This document shows positions 33,700 through 42,216 of a DNA stretch of 64,000 bases, one piece after another. The translations under genes were made by a program, and so were the position numbers. Each line of letters begins with the position of its first letter. Positions within the stretch are counted from its first letter, which is position 1. This DNA is from Candidatus Dormiibacterota bacterium (GTDB taxonomy: Bacteria; Chloroflexota; Dormibacteria; Aeolococcales; Aeolococcaceae): the NCBI GenBank assembly GCA_019245575.1, contig JAFARE010000018.1, positions 54,589 to 118,588 on the forward strand. The letters are read 5' to 3'. The notes beneath the pieces are model-generated. The model did no database searches, had not been told where the DNA came from, and worked only from the letters and a program-made list of their open reading frames with translations.

Positions 33700-34641
33700 T
33701 CACCGGAGTCGGTGCCGCACCCAGTACACGGTGAAGCTGAGCAGCGCAATGCACAGCGCGGTATAGATGCCCGCCTCGATGAATTGAAAAGGCCAGAAGC
33801 GATCGAGCGGCTGGTAGACGACTCGCTCGAAGATGCCATGGGCGTGCAGACATGCGTCGGCTGACTTCGGAAGCGATCCCGTGGCCGGATTGCCGCACAG
33901 CTGCGTGGCCTGGGAGGCATAGATACGAGTGCCGGCGCTGTCAATGAGGCCGCTGTCGATGACCCACGCGCCGGGTGGCGCGCCGCCACCCGAGCCGTAG
34001 ACCAGCGCGGTGATCGGCGGCGCGTAGTGGGGCCGCAGCCAGAACTCGATGGGAAGCCGAACTGCCAGGAATGCTGGAAGCGTGAGCGCCATCGCGGGAA
34101 GCACCTTGCGTGACGCCGCGCCCGCTGCCGCGCCGAGGGCAAGCGCAAAGAGCACGTACATGCCCGGCATCAGGCCTTCGAGGTCAAATCCGGCGCCAGC
34201 GAAAGGCGAATCGAGGAGGTCGAACGGCTGGCGCCACCAGGTCATGAGTCCGGCGATGCCGGCCCCGACCGCAACAGCAAGGCCGACGACGGCCAGCAAC
34301 CGCACGGTGATCCAGCGCGTGCGCGTCACGGATTGCGTCCACACGAGGCGGTGCGTGCCCCGCTCGAGCTCGCGACCCAGCAGCGGGCCGCCGATGAACA
34401 CACCGATGAGCAACGGGATCAGGTTGAACCAACCAACAATCCCGGTCAGCCAGCCGAAAGCACGCTCGAAATCGCCCTGGCCGCCGCACGACGGCGCGGC
34501 GTTCGTGCCGAGGCAGGCGAGACCGCCATCGAAACCGCGCATCGGAACGCCGGTACCGATGACGAAGACGGCGAGGGCGAGTATCACGAGTGCGAGCCCG
34601 ATGAGCTCTGTGCGGTGCTGCCGCCACACCAGCCAGCTCAT
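33700..34641 (-). CDS. ABC-2 type transporter permease
   Basis: A 313-residue membrane protein with about six hydrophobic spans (first near 14-32) and a large extracytoplasmic loop with paired cysteines. ATG 34641 has GGGAGG a few bases upstream and overlaps the ATPase stop (ATGA). A longer frame to 34827 is antisense-like extension into the ATPase gene. It forms a transporter with the preceding ATPase. In YtrA-type operons such systems respond to cell-wall stress, but the substrate is unknown. Confidence 0.85.
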   Translation of the reverse strand: MSWLVWRQHRTELIGLALVILALAVFVIGTGVPMRGFDGGLACLGTNAAPSCGGQGDFERAFGWLTGIVGWFNLIPLLIGVFIGGPLLGRELERGTHRLVWTQSVTRTRWITVRLLAVVGLAVAVGAGIAGLMTWWRQPFDLLDSPFAGAGFDLEGLMPGMYVLFALALGAAAGAASRKVLPAMALTLPAFLAVRLPIEFWLRPHYAPPITALVYGSGGGAPPGAWVIDSGLIDSAGTRIYASQATQLCGNPATGSLPKSADACLHAHGIFERVVYQPLDRFWPFQFIEAGIYTALCIALLSFTVYWVRHRLR

Positions 34642-35540
34642 GACACACCTCCCACAAGCACGGGCTCCGCTGCATTCAGGGGAGCCGGCCGCCGCCGCAG
34701 ATACGCGAGCACAAGCTCCTCCAGGTCCACGGCATCGACGGTCAGACGCGGATCCACCGGCCCTTCGAGCCGCCGCACGACGACCGTCGCATGAGTGCCG
34801 GTGGCGCGCGCGTCGATCAGCTGGCAACGTGCAGCAACAGCCTCCACGTTGTGACGCGGTCCACTCAGCACCGCATGCTCGGCGAGGAGATCCTCAGTGC
34901 TGCCCGCAAGCAGCACGGTTCCCTCAGAGAGCAGGATGAGCTGATCACTCACCCGTTCGAGATCGGAGATGAGATGCGACGACAGCAGGACGGTAAGGCC
35001 GCCGTCGGCGACGATCTCCATCAGCGATTCGAGGAACTCGCGACGCGCCAGAGGATCCAGCCGGGCAACGGGTTCATCGAGGATCAGCAGCTCAGGCCGT
35101 TTGGCGACGGCGAGGGTCAATGCCACCTGCGCCTGCTGGCCTCCCGACAGCTGCCCGCACACCCGATTGCGGGGAATCCGCAGTCGTCGAAGCCGGTCAC
35201 GCGCGAGCGCATCGTCCCATCGCGGATTGAGGTGTCGTCCCACCTGCAGCATGTCGAGCACCGTGAAGTTGCGATACAGCGGCGCATCCTGTGCGACGAA
35301 GCCGATGCGGCTGAGCAGGGAAGGCGTCTGACCTCGCATCGGGGTGCCCAAAAGGCGGATCTCGCCCTCTGTGGGTTCGAGAATCCCGACCGCAATTTCG
35401 AGCAGTGTCGTCTTCCCCGCGCCATTGGGTCCGACAAGCGCAGTGACGCTCCCGGCCGGCACCTCTAGCGAGCACTCGTGAAGAGCCCACGTTTTGCCGT
35501 AGCGCCGGCTCAGGCCGGCAGCGGACAGCGCCGAGCTCAC
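34638..35540 (-). CDS. ABC transporter ATP-binding protein
   Basis: A 300-residue ATPase. Walker A GPNGAGKTT is near residues 37-45, the signature LSGGQQAQVAL near 132-142, Walker B ELLILDEP near 150-157, and the switch histidine in LLSSHLISD. The C-terminal 80 residues are an accessory domain of CcmA/YtrB-like transporters. GTG 35540 overlaps the gntR stop by four bases (GTGA), and the gene is coupled to the permease as well. Confidence 0.92.
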   Translation of the reverse strand: MSSALSAAGLSRRYGKTWALHECSLEVPAGSVTALVGPNGAGKTTLLEIAVGILEPTEGEIRLLGTPMRGQTPSLLSRIGFVAQDAPLYRNFTVLDMLQVGRHLNPRWDDALARDRLRRLRIPRNRVCGQLSGGQQAQVALTLAVAKRPELLILDEPVARLDPLARREFLESLMEIVADGGLTVLLSSHLISDLERVSDQLILLSEGTVLLAGSTEDLLAEHAVLSGPRHNVEAVAARCQLIDARATGTHATVVVRRLEGPVDPRLTVDAVDLEELVLAYLRRRPAPLNAAEPVLVGGVS

Positions 35541-35929
35541 GCGATGTCCTCCGACGCCAACTCCTGCCGAGCCGTGGCGATCAGCGCATCCACGTCCTCG
35601 TCCTCCAGACCCGCTGCGTAGGCTGCGTCAAGCCACTGCCGCAGCCGACGGCCGAGTGAGTGAAGCTCGCGCAGTGGCGGCGCGGGCAGCTCGCGTGCAA
35701 CAAACGTGCCGAGCCCGGGGCGCGTGTGAACGAGGCCCGCATGTTCCAGCTCGCGGTATGCCTTGAGCACAGTATTTGGATTGATCGCCAGCGTGGCGAC
35801 CACCTCCTTGGCGGTTGGCAGCTGGTCGCCGGGGCGGAGCGTGCCGACGCGAAGCGCATGCCGCACCTGTTGCACGAGCTGCATGTAGGTGGAAACCCCG
35901 GACCCACGGTGGAGGCGGAACTCGATCAT
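35537..35929 (-). CDS. GntR-family (YtrA subfamily) regulator
   Basis: A 130-residue protein. ATG 35929 gives the family opening MIEFRLHRGSGVSTYMQLVQ; a GTG three codons upstream is less likely. The winged helix is at about 10-75 (VGTLRPGDQLPTAKEVVATL, INPNTVLKAYRELEHAGLV). YtrA-type regulators have a short C-terminal helical domain and repress the adjacent ABC transporter genes, as the overlap here suggests. Confidence 0.9.
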   Translation of the reverse strand: MIEFRLHRGSGVSTYMQLVQQVRHALRVGTLRPGDQLPTAKEVVATLAINPNTVLKAYRELEHAGLVHTRPGLGTFVARELPAPPLRELHSLGRRLRQWLDAAYAAGLEDEDVDALIATARQELASEDIA

Positions 35930-35935
35930 GCTCCG

Positions 35936-35970
35936 CACTATAGCACTAAATATCTAGTTGTCTAGTGGAA
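35936..35970 (-). promoter_or_regulatory. Promoter/operator of the gntR-ABC operon
   Basis: On the minus strand TATAGT (35942-35937) lies seven bases before ATG 35929, implying a leaderless mRNA. The adjoining AT-rich stretch contains CACTA/TAGTG arms and a CTAG-N4-CTAG dyad (35954-35965), a plausible autoregulatory site for the GntR protein. Confidence 0.5.
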
Positions 35971-36052
35971 GATTGCTGCGGCTTTCCCACCGTGGGTTGC
36001 GGCGCCGCTGGAGGAGCGATGAGAATGACCGCGTTGCCTCGTCCGAACTGAC

Positions 36053-36679
36053 ATGAAGCTCACGGTTCAGACATTCCTGACCCTCGACGGCGTGATGCAG
36101 GCCCCCGGTGGACCCGAGGAAGACCCCAGCGGCACGTTCGTCCACGGCGGCTGGCAGGCCCCCTTCCCCGATCCGGCGGTCGGCGAGTTCGTCACCGAGC
36201 TCAACAGTCATGCCAGCGCGTTCCTGCTCGGCCGCAGGACGTTCGATATCTTCCGCGGCTACTGGCCCGATCAGACGGACCCGGCCAACCCCATCGCCAC
36301 GGCGATCAACGGGCTGCCGAAGCACGTTGTGTCCAATTCGCTTCGCGAGGCCGATGTCACATGGCGTGGCGAGCATCCCGACACTGCTCGGCTCGTGACC
36401 GGTGACATCGTCGCGGCGGTGCAGGCGCTGAAGGAGGAGCCCGGCGACGAGCTGCAGATCTGGGGCAGCGGAAAACTGCTTGAGACGCTGTTGCAGCACG
36501 AGCTCGTGGACCTATTCCGCCTGATGACGTTTCCACTGGTGCTCGGCTCCGGACGACGTTTGCTCAACCAAGGAGTCCCTCCGGTGACGCTGCGGGCCGT
36601 GGACATCTCGGTCACGGATCTCGGCATCGTCCTCGGCACCTACGCGCCTGCCGGTCCCGTTCGCCACGGCCAGATGTAG
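36053..36679 (+). CDS. Dihydrofolate reductase-like (RibD C-terminal domain) protein
   Basis: A 208-residue protein of the RibD_C/DHFR fold. The opening MKLTVQTFLTLDGVMQAPGG, then AFLLGRRTFDIFRGYWP, KHVVSN and LQIWGSGKLLETLLQHELVD are the usual signatures. The family reduces pyrimidine or pterin-like substrates in some cases; most members have no known substrate. A paralogue lies at 41459. Confidence 0.9.
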   Translation: MKLTVQTFLTLDGVMQAPGGPEEDPSGTFVHGGWQAPFPDPAVGEFVTELNSHASAFLLGRRTFDIFRGYWPDQTDPANPIATAINGLPKHVVSNSLREADVTWRGEHPDTARLVTGDIVAAVQALKEEPGDELQIWGSGKLLETLLQHELVDLFRLMTFPLVLGSGRRLLNQGVPPVTLRAVDISVTDLGIVLGTYAPAGPVRHGQM

Positions 36680-36685
36680 CCCGGC

Positions 36686-36876
36686 GATGATCCGTGTCGA
36701 GCCGGTGCGACGTGAGTGGCTGAGGCGCTCGCTGCGGGCGATGAGGTCTTCACCCAGCCGCTTCCACCACCGTGCTCGAGCGTTGCGGGTTCAACCGTGT
36801 CGACGACGTCGTCGACCCGAGTGAGGGACCCGTGTGGAAGTGGGAACGAGACCTGACGACCCGCTATGTGCCCTGA
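36686..36876 (+). pseudogene. Remnant of a GNAT acetyltransferase
   Basis: The beginning reads MIRVEPVRREWL in one frame, then a shift into a second frame gives EALAAGDEVFTQP. After a large internal deletion, the end gives STVLERCGFNRVDDVVDPSE then GPVWKWERDL, up to TGA 36874-36876. These segments match the two ends of a GNAT-fold N-acetyltransferase, whose usual length is 150-180 residues. At least one frameshift and a loss of about 100 residues make it a pseudogene. Confidence 0.7.
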
Positions 36877-36883
36877 GAGCGAA

Positions 36884-37354
36884 TCATCGGCGACGCACGT
36901 AGCGGGGTTTCTGCGGAGCCAGCGCCTCATCCGCCGAGAGACCTGCCGCTAGTTCCTCGAGGAGTGCGGTGAGCCGCTCCGACGGCGTGGCGACATTCGC
37001 GATCGTCTGCTCGGCGACGCGACGCCACGCCGCCTTCAGCTTCGGCATCAGGGCGCGCCCCTTGCCGGTCAGCTCGACGATGGTGGCCCTGGCGTCCGAT
37101 GGCGAGCGCCGGCGCGCGACCAGCCCGATGTCCTCGAGCTGCCGGAGAGAGACGGTTATGGTCGGCGGCTCATAGCCGCTCGCCGCGGCGAGCTGGGCCT
37201 GTGTGCTCGGTCCGGTCTTTTCCAGCTCGAGCAGCAGGAGTTTGTGTCCCGGGTGGATGCCCAATGGAGCCAGCGCCGACATGGCCAAGGCTCGATGGCG
37301 GATGCCGATGGCCCGGATCGCCTCATTGAGCGCGTCCGCCTCCTCGAAGTTCAC
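36884..37354 (-). CDS. MarR-family transcriptional regulator
   Basis: A 156-residue winged-helix protein from GTG 37354, with AGGGGGAA upstream. Signature parts are LLLLELEKTGPSTQAQLAAA, PPTITVSLRQLEDIGLVARR and SPSDARATIVELTGKG. It is divergent from the DUF6069 gene, and the spacer contains two TTAG-N4-CTAA boxes, the probable operator for both genes. Confidence 0.9.
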   Translation of the reverse strand: MNFEEADALNEAIRAIGIRHRALAMSALAPLGIHPGHKLLLLELEKTGPSTQAQLAAASGYEPPTITVSLRQLEDIGLVARRRSPSDARATIVELTGKGRALMPKLKAAWRRVAEQTIANVATPSERLTALLEELAAGLSADEALAPQKPRYVRRR

Positions 37355-37378
37355 TCGGGTTCCCCCTTGACTCGGCGA

Positions 37379-37411
37379 TAGTTAGGCGTCTAACCTTTAG
37401 ACGCCTAACTA
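37379..37411. promoter_or_regulatory. Operator: paired MarR boxes
   Basis: A perfect 14-bp inverted repeat (37379-37392 with 37398-37411) made of two tandem boxes, TTAGGCGTCTAA (37382-37393) and TTAGACGCCTAA (37397-37408). Centres are 15 bp apart. It lies between the divergent marR and DUF6069 genes. Confidence 0.85.
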
Positions 37412-37464
37412 ATGGTACCGCCATCCGAACCGGTGGGGTACGCCGCCGACAGAGGAGGACCACC

Positions 37465-37887
37465 ATGGCCGTCGCAACCACCGCTGCCAGGCCGCCGTTG
37501 GGCGCAACCGCGCGCCCGGTGCGGCGCCGTGCACTCGTCATCGCCGCCGGTGTGGCCGCGGGAGCGCTCATCTGGGCCCTTGCCGTGCCGGTCTTCGGTG
37601 TTCAACTCCTGGTGCGATTCGGGGCCGGCACTCAGCAAACGGTCAGCGTCGCCTTCGTGCTGGCCGGCAGCCTCATCGCTCCGCTTCTCGGTTGGGCGCT
37701 GCTCTCGTTCCTCGAGCGCCGCACAAACCGAGCGCGCGCGCTGTGGACCCGCGTCGCCGTCGTGTCGCTGCTCATGACGTTCGCGCTGCCGCTTGCAGCC
37801 GGCGTGACGACATCGGCCAGGGTCACCCTGCTGCTGATGCACGTCGCCGTGGGAACGGTTGTCATCGTTGGCCTGCGGCGGACGTGA
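37465..37887 (+). CDS. DUF6069 family membrane protein
   Basis: A 140-residue protein with four hydrophobic spans (about 24-45, 57-78, 88-110, 115-135), matching DUF6069, a family often found beside MarR or TetR regulators in Actinobacteria. GAGGAGGA lies just upstream of the ATG (at 37453-37460). Likely repressed by the adjacent MarR protein. Function unknown. Confidence 0.82.
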   Translation: MAVATTAARPPLGATARPVRRRALVIAAGVAAGALIWALAVPVFGVQLLVRFGAGTQQTVSVAFVLAGSLIAPLLGWALLSFLERRTNRARALWTRVAVVSLLMTFALPLAAGVTTSARVTLLLMHVAVGTVVIVGLRRT

Positions 37888-37910
37888 CGCTTCTTGGGGC
37901 ACCGGGGACG

Positions 37911-38279
37911 TCAGGCCTGCGCGGGCACCTCGTAGGGCGTGGCCAGCTGGAAATAGTTGCCGTCCGGATCGGCGAGAGTCGCCAACGAGAACTGTTCGCC
38001 CATGTCGTACGGCTCCTTGATCACGGTGGCGCCAACGCCCTTCAGGCGATCGAACTCACCCTTCACATCCTCCGTATCCAGGAAGAAGATGAGCCGGCCG
38101 GGCGTCGAGTTCTGTCCGTGCACTTCAGAGTGCTCGCCGATGCTGAAGAAGCATCCCCCGAGCATCCAGCCCGTGTACCCACTCTCCGTCATCGACGGTT
38201 CGCCCAGCACCCGTGTGTAGAACTCGACGAGCCGCCGGGGATTGTCCGAGCCAATCATGACGTTGCTCAGCTTGAGCAT
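37911..38279 (-). CDS. VOC-family protein
   Basis: A 122-residue vicinal-oxygen-chelate protein: MLKLSNVMIGSDNPRRLVEF, GGCFFSIGEHSEVHG, FFLDTEDVKGEF, LADPDGNYFQLATP. GGAGGATCAAG precedes the ATG. Substrate unknown; the family includes glyoxalases, dioxygenases and antibiotic-binding proteins. Confidence 0.87.
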   Translation of the reverse strand: MLKLSNVMIGSDNPRRLVEFYTRVLGEPSMTESGYTGWMLGGCFFSIGEHSEVHGQNSTPGRLIFFLDTEDVKGEFDRLKGVGATVIKEPYDMGEQFSLATLADPDGNYFQLATPYEVPAQA

Positions 38280-38325
38280 CTTGATCCTCCTGGAGGTTGC
38301 ACCTGGTCGCCGATCGTAGCAAGCG

Positions 38326-38712
38326 TCATGACCGGGAGGTTCCGTACTCCACGTCGGTGACGTGGCCGCCCCACCGCGCCTCCCCTTCGGTGATGGACAG
38401 ATGGGTCATGAAGTGTTCAGGGGCGGCGCCATGCCAGTGTTGTTCACCGTCCGGCACATCGACGACGTCGCCTGGCCGGATCTCCACCGCCGGCTCATTC
38501 CGGGATTGCACCAGGCCACGCCCTTCGGTCACGTATAAGCGTTGGCCACCATCATGGGAGTGCCAGGCGGTGCGTGCTCCGGGCGCGAAATGCACGGCAG
38601 CGATGCTGACCTTCGAGGGCGGCTCCGCTTGGACGATCGGATCGAACCACACCTCGCCGGTGAACCGTTCGGCCGGACCCTTGGTGGTCGGTTGCTTGCG
38701 TCTTATCTCCAT
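38326..38712 (-). CDS. Cupin-domain protein
   Basis: A 128-residue single cupin barrel. Metal ligands are expected in HFAPGARTAWHSHDGGQRLYV (two His and Gln/Glu) and DGEQHWHGA. The opening MEIRRKQPTTKGPAERFTGE is shared with cupins found beside carboxymuconolactone decarboxylases and with (R)-mandelonitrile lyase-like proteins. ATG 38712 is chosen; the frame is open further upstream without homology. Function unassigned. Confidence 0.87.
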   Translation of the reverse strand: MEIRRKQPTTKGPAERFTGEVWFDPIVQAEPPSKVSIAAVHFAPGARTAWHSHDGGQRLYVTEGRGLVQSRNEPAVEIRPGDVVDVPDGEQHWHGAAPEHFMTHLSITEGEARWGGHVTDVEYGTSRS

Positions 38713-38726
38713 GCGGCGCTCCGTGC

Positions 38727-38990
38727 TCAGGCCTCGATGTGCATCACCATGGTCTCGGGCAGGACGCCGTCGTACTCCATCGCCTCGGCAGCGGCAGGCG
38801 TTTCCATGAACTTCATGACAGCGTCCATGTCGGCAACGTCCATCAGCACCGCAACGCGATTGCGGTTCTGCGGATCGACAAACGTGCGAATGTTGGTCAC
38901 ACCGAGCGGCCCGAACACCTCCTCGCGCTTGGGCGATGCCAGCCAATGATCTGTGTCCTTCACCTCGTGGGTCGCAACAATGGTCGGCAC
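38727..38990 (-). CDS. Small ABM-fold-like protein
   Basis: An 87-residue protein from GTG 38990, with GGAGGAGAC just upstream. The sequence (PTIVATHEVKDTDHWLASPK, then VAVLMDVADMDAVMKFM and ETMVMHIEA) suggests a ferredoxin-like fold similar to antibiotic biosynthesis monooxygenase-type domains. It lies 14 nt before the cupin gene and is probably co-transcribed with it. Confidence 0.65.
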   Translation of the reverse strand: MPTIVATHEVKDTDHWLASPKREEVFGPLGVTNIRTFVDPQNRNRVAVLMDVADMDAVMKFMETPAAAEAMEYDGVLPETMVMHIEA

Positions 38991-39229
38991 TTCGTCTCCT
39001 CCTCCAAGAGCGCGTCCAGGACGGCAGCGCGTGGAAGGGTACGTGGAGAGGCGAGGGTTCGGCAACACCGAAGCCCCCTGGGTAGCGAACAGCGTCGTAC
39101 TGCGGCGCCCGCGCGCATGGTATCGGGGATTGAGTGAATGGCTCGAGGAGGCTTGAGGATCCCAGCCTGCATCGAACAGCCTGTCCATGAGCTCGCACAC
39201 GCGTCACCGCGATGAACTGCTCGCACCAG

Positions 39230-39529
39230 TTACCTTGATGCGTGAAATACCACCTCGCCGACCGAGCGCTGCGGTGGTCCTGTCAGCAGGCCAGGAGGGT
39301 ACGCGCTGAGGACGCGCTGGAACGCGCCGCTGGTCTCGAAGGCCACGGCGTCACTCTCTGATTCCCACAGCCCCAGCAGGTGACCGCTGCCGGTCGATCG
39401 ATCGACGACCACGTAGACGCCCAACCATCCGCTTGCCTCTCGAAGCATTGGCACGAGGCGCTCGTAAAGAGGAGCCACGTCGTCGATGCGATCCGGGCTG
39501 ACCTGAGCGGCCGTAACCGAAGCATGCAT
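39230..39529 (-). CDS. Small ABM-like hypothetical protein
   Basis: A 99-residue protein. ATG 39529 follows a GGAGGGAGGA sequence. Features include YERLVPMLREASGWLGVYVV, HLLGLWESESDAVAFETSGA and a C-terminal VGEVVFHASR, compatible with a dimeric alpha/beta-barrel monooxygenase-like fold. Divergent from the ankyrin gene. Function unknown. Confidence 0.65.
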   Translation of the reverse strand: MHASVTAAQVSPDRIDDVAPLYERLVPMLREASGWLGVYVVVDRSTGSGHLLGLWESESDAVAFETSGAFQRVLSAYPPGLLTGPPQRSVGEVVFHASR

Positions 39530-39629
39530 AGTCCAATTCCTCCCTCCGTTTCGGGTGAGCCCGTAGGCGGTGGCGAATCCTCCTTTGGTGACAGTGGAGG
39601 GTACTACCGCCGTCAGGCGCCGGGCTGTC

Positions 39630-40256
39630 ATGCTCACGCCTGACATGGCTGGCGGCTCTCATGATGTTGCTCCGTTACTCGTGGCGATCGCGCGGAGGGA
39701 TCGCACGACCGCCATGGCTCTGCTGCAAGCGGCGCCATCGCTCGCCACGGAGGCGCTCGCCCGCGAGGACGAGTTCTTCGATCCGCCCAGCCGGCTCCAG
39801 GCCTACTACGGTCACACCGCCTTGCACGCCGCTGCCTTCACGTACGACGTGCATCTCGCGCGCTTTCTCGTCGAGCACGGCGCCGATGTGCGCGCGCGCA
39901 ACCGTCGAGGCGCGGAGCCGCTGCACGCAGCGACCATGGGGTCACCTGGTTCGCCCGGCTGGGACCCGGGGGCTCAGCGTGCAATCATCGTCTACCTCGT
40001 CGGAGCAGGTGCTGATCCCGACGCCCGTGCATCGGGCGGAGTCACACCGCTTCACAGAGCCGTGCGCAACCGCTGCTCCGCTGCCGTCGAGGCGCTGCTG
40101 CAGATGGGCGCAGACCCGAGCGCGAGGAACAACCACGGCTCGACTCCATCCGATCTCGCCCAGTGGACCACTGGGCGCGGCGGCAGCGGATCCGCTGCGG
40201 CAAGGGCGGAACAGCACGCCATCCTCCGCATGCTCCACGGAGTCACGTACACGTGA
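39630..40256 (+). CDS. Ankyrin-repeat protein
   Basis: A 208-residue protein with about four ankyrin repeats. Clear units are GHTALHAAAFTYDVHLARFL with EHGADVRARNRRG, PLHAATMG, TPLHRAVRNRCSAAVEALLQ with MGADPSARNNHGST, and a final helix. No other domain is present. Ankyrin repeats bind proteins. Start choice among ATG 39630 and ATG 39645 is uncertain. Confidence 0.85.
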   Translation: MLTPDMAGGSHDVAPLLVAIARRDRTTAMALLQAAPSLATEALAREDEFFDPPSRLQAYYGHTALHAAAFTYDVHLARFLVEHGADVRARNRRGAEPLHAATMGSPGSPGWDPGAQRAIIVYLVGAGADPDARASGGVTPLHRAVRNRCSAAVEALLQMGADPSARNNHGSTPSDLAQWTTGRGGSGSAAARAEQHAILRMLHGVTYT

Positions 40257-40347
40257 TGCACTCGCGAAGTGAGGAGACTGGCGCTGTCCAACACTTGGTT
40301 GATCCTGCCGACCGGACATTGCACGCGCCAGGTCTAGCAAGGCTTGA

Positions 40348-41292
40348 TCAGAACCGAAGCATCGTCCCGACGCTGCTTTGCACGAACGCGTCAGGGAACA
40401 GCCTCGCGAGTTGATGAGTGGCCCTCCACCCGGTGCAGTGCCCTGGGATGAGGTGGTCCAGCCTGAGTGCGCCAATCTCTTCAACGGTGCGCTGGATGAC
40501 GGGCTCCATGATCGCGCCGGAGAGATGACATCCACCCACGAAGGCGTGGAGCCTCTGCACGCCCGTCAGGCGCTGCGCGTTCCAGAGGACGTTGATGACC
40601 CCGGAATGGCTGCAGCTGGACATCACGACGAGCCCTTTGTCCCTGACGTGGACGATGACGCCCTGGTCGTCCCAGACCATGTAGTCGGGCTCCCAGTCAC
40701 GCCCTCGGCGACGGTACTGGATCGGAAACCCGGGTTCGAAGTCGGTGCGGCGCTCGACCTGGCCGGTTACCAGCACAGAGCTGTCGATCAGCATGGTCGG
40801 GCCCCTCTCCTCGATCAGCTCGACATTCTCGCGGTCGAGGTCATTGTGGCTCGGCGGCGGAGCCGCGACCTCGCGCCCGTCTGGAAAGACGATCTTCCGA
40901 TCGAGCCAGGCGTCAGGATGCAACACCAGCGGCAGGCCATGGCGGCCTACTCGCGACACCATGCCCAAAAGGCCGCCGTGATGATCTCCGTGACCATGCG
41001 AGAGCACGATCGCCCGGAGCTCATTGATCTTCACCCCCAATACATCGAGGTTGTGTAACGCTGCAACACGGCTGAAGCCGGCGTCGTAGAGGATCGAGTG
41101 TCTGGTTCCGTCACGCTCGACGGTCAGGAGGAGCGAGTATCCGTGCTCGGCCAGCAGCTGCTCCCGTTCGGGCGAGAGTGACAGGACCGGTCGACGTGCA
41201 ACGTCGCTGCTCGCCAGTAGAGCGTCGCTGACATTGTCGACGAGGATCACGACCTCGAGTGCATCGACCGGCAGCAGGGCGGTCGTGGTCAT
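40348..41292 (-). CDS. MBL-fold metallo-hydrolase
   Basis: A 314-residue metallo-beta-lactamase fold protein. The motif SHGHGDHHGG is at about residues 97-106, with later ligands in SSCSHSG and PGHCTG. The arrangement matches the group named after 7,8-dihydropterin-6-methyl-4-(beta-D-ribofuranosyl)-aminobenzene-5'-phosphate synthase, whose bacterial substrates are unknown. Two zinc or iron ions are expected. Repeat copy A lies directly upstream. Confidence 0.9.
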   Translation of the reverse strand: MTTTALLPVDALEVVILVDNVSDALLASSDVARRPVLSLSPEREQLLAEHGYSLLLTVERDGTRHSILYDAGFSRVAALHNLDVLGVKINELRAIVLSHGHGDHHGGLLGMVSRVGRHGLPLVLHPDAWLDRKIVFPDGREVAAPPPSHNDLDRENVELIEERGPTMLIDSSVLVTGQVERRTDFEPGFPIQYRRRGRDWEPDYMVWDDQGVIVHVRDKGLVVMSSCSHSGVINVLWNAQRLTGVQRLHAFVGGCHLSGAIMEPVIQRTVEEIGALRLDHLIPGHCTGWRATHQLARLFPDAFVQSSVGTMLRF

Positions 41293-41334
41293 GTCGCGGA
41301 CATCGCTACGGAGCCGGCTTGGCGGGGCTCGGCG

Positions 41335-41419
41335 CCATCGATGAACGTCTCATGAACGGATGGTGAGCGTACACCTGGCTTGACGCCATACGAACCCCGC
41401 GCAATCGGGACAAAATCCG
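41335..41419 (+). repeat. Dispersed repeat, copy A
   Basis: About 85 nt in the spacer between the divergent MBL and RibD-like genes. It shares ATGAACGTCTC, TGAAC, CGTACACC and AACCCCGCGC with copies B and C in the same order, with roughly 70 percent identity to copy C by eye. Confidence 0.65.
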
Positions 41420-41458
41420 ATCCTGAGCCAAGGTCGCGCCGCTAGAGGAGAAGGACTA

Positions 41459-42040
41459 ATGGGAAGTATCGTCGTGATCGACAACGTCTCGCTTGATGGA
41501 GTCGTACAAGACCCAGCCGGCGACGAAGGCTTCAGGGTGGGCGGCTGGGTCGGCCTGCTCAAAGACCGCCCACAGCTCAACAAGCTCGCGCTCGATGAGG
41601 CCCTGGCGGCCGATGCCCTGCTGCTGGGTCGCCGGAGCTACGAGTGGTTTGCCGCACGGTGGCCGTCCCGGAGCGGCGAGTTGGCGGACCGGTTGAACAA
41701 TCTGCCCAAGTACGTCGTATCGTCGACCCTCGTTGATCCAACATGGAGCAATTCGACTGTGCTTAAGGGCAACGCGGTTGACGAGGTCTCGCAGCTCAAG
41801 CAGAAGCTGAAGGGCGAGATCCAGGTGGCAGCCAGCTTCCAGCTCGTGCACGCGCTAATGGAGCACGACCTCATCGACGAGGTCCGGTTGAAGATCTTCC
41901 CCGTTGTTCTTGGGGCCGGCGGGCGCCTATTCGGTGACACCAGCGATAAGAAGGCGCTGCGCCTTGCCGATACTCGGACCGTGGAGGGCGGTGTCGTCAT
42001 CCTCACATACGAATTCCTGCGGGAGGAATCGCTGGCGTAA
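41459..42040 (+). CDS. Dihydrofolate reductase-like (RibD C-terminal domain) protein
   Basis: A 193-residue RibD_C/DHFR-fold protein: IVVIDNVSLDGVVQDPAGDE, ALLLGRRSYEWFAARWPSRS, KYVVSSTL, IQVAASFQLVHALMEHDLID. GAGGAGAAGG precedes the ATG. It is a paralogue of the gene at 36053. Substrate unknown. It sits between repeat copies A and B. Confidence 0.9.
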   Translation: MGSIVVIDNVSLDGVVQDPAGDEGFRVGGWVGLLKDRPQLNKLALDEALAADALLLGRRSYEWFAARWPSRSGELADRLNNLPKYVVSSTLVDPTWSNSTVLKGNAVDEVSQLKQKLKGEIQVAASFQLVHALMEHDLIDEVRLKIFPVVLGAGGRLFGDTSDKKALRLADTRTVEGGVVILTYEFLREESLA

Positions 42041-42109
42041 AGGGCCACGCCTCCGCGCGCTCCATGCGACTTTCCGCGTCCGACGAACGAATCGGTACGA
42101 CTCCGTTCA

Positions 42110-42216
42110 TCGGACGTTCATCGCGGTTCGGGTCGCCGCCATGAATGGATGATGAACGTACACCCGCGTTGTCAGAATCCACACCCCGCGCGATCGTGGC
42201 CGGGCCGGTAGTCAGC
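42110..42216 (+). repeat. Dispersed repeat, copy B
   Basis: About 107 nt downstream of the RibD-like gene, running into the arsM coding end. It has a 9-bp inverted repeat, ACGTTCATC (42114-42122) and GATGAACGT (42151-42159), and the shared right part CGTACACCC...CCCCGCGCGATCGTGGCCGG. It is closest to copy C over about 65 nt. Confidence 0.7.
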
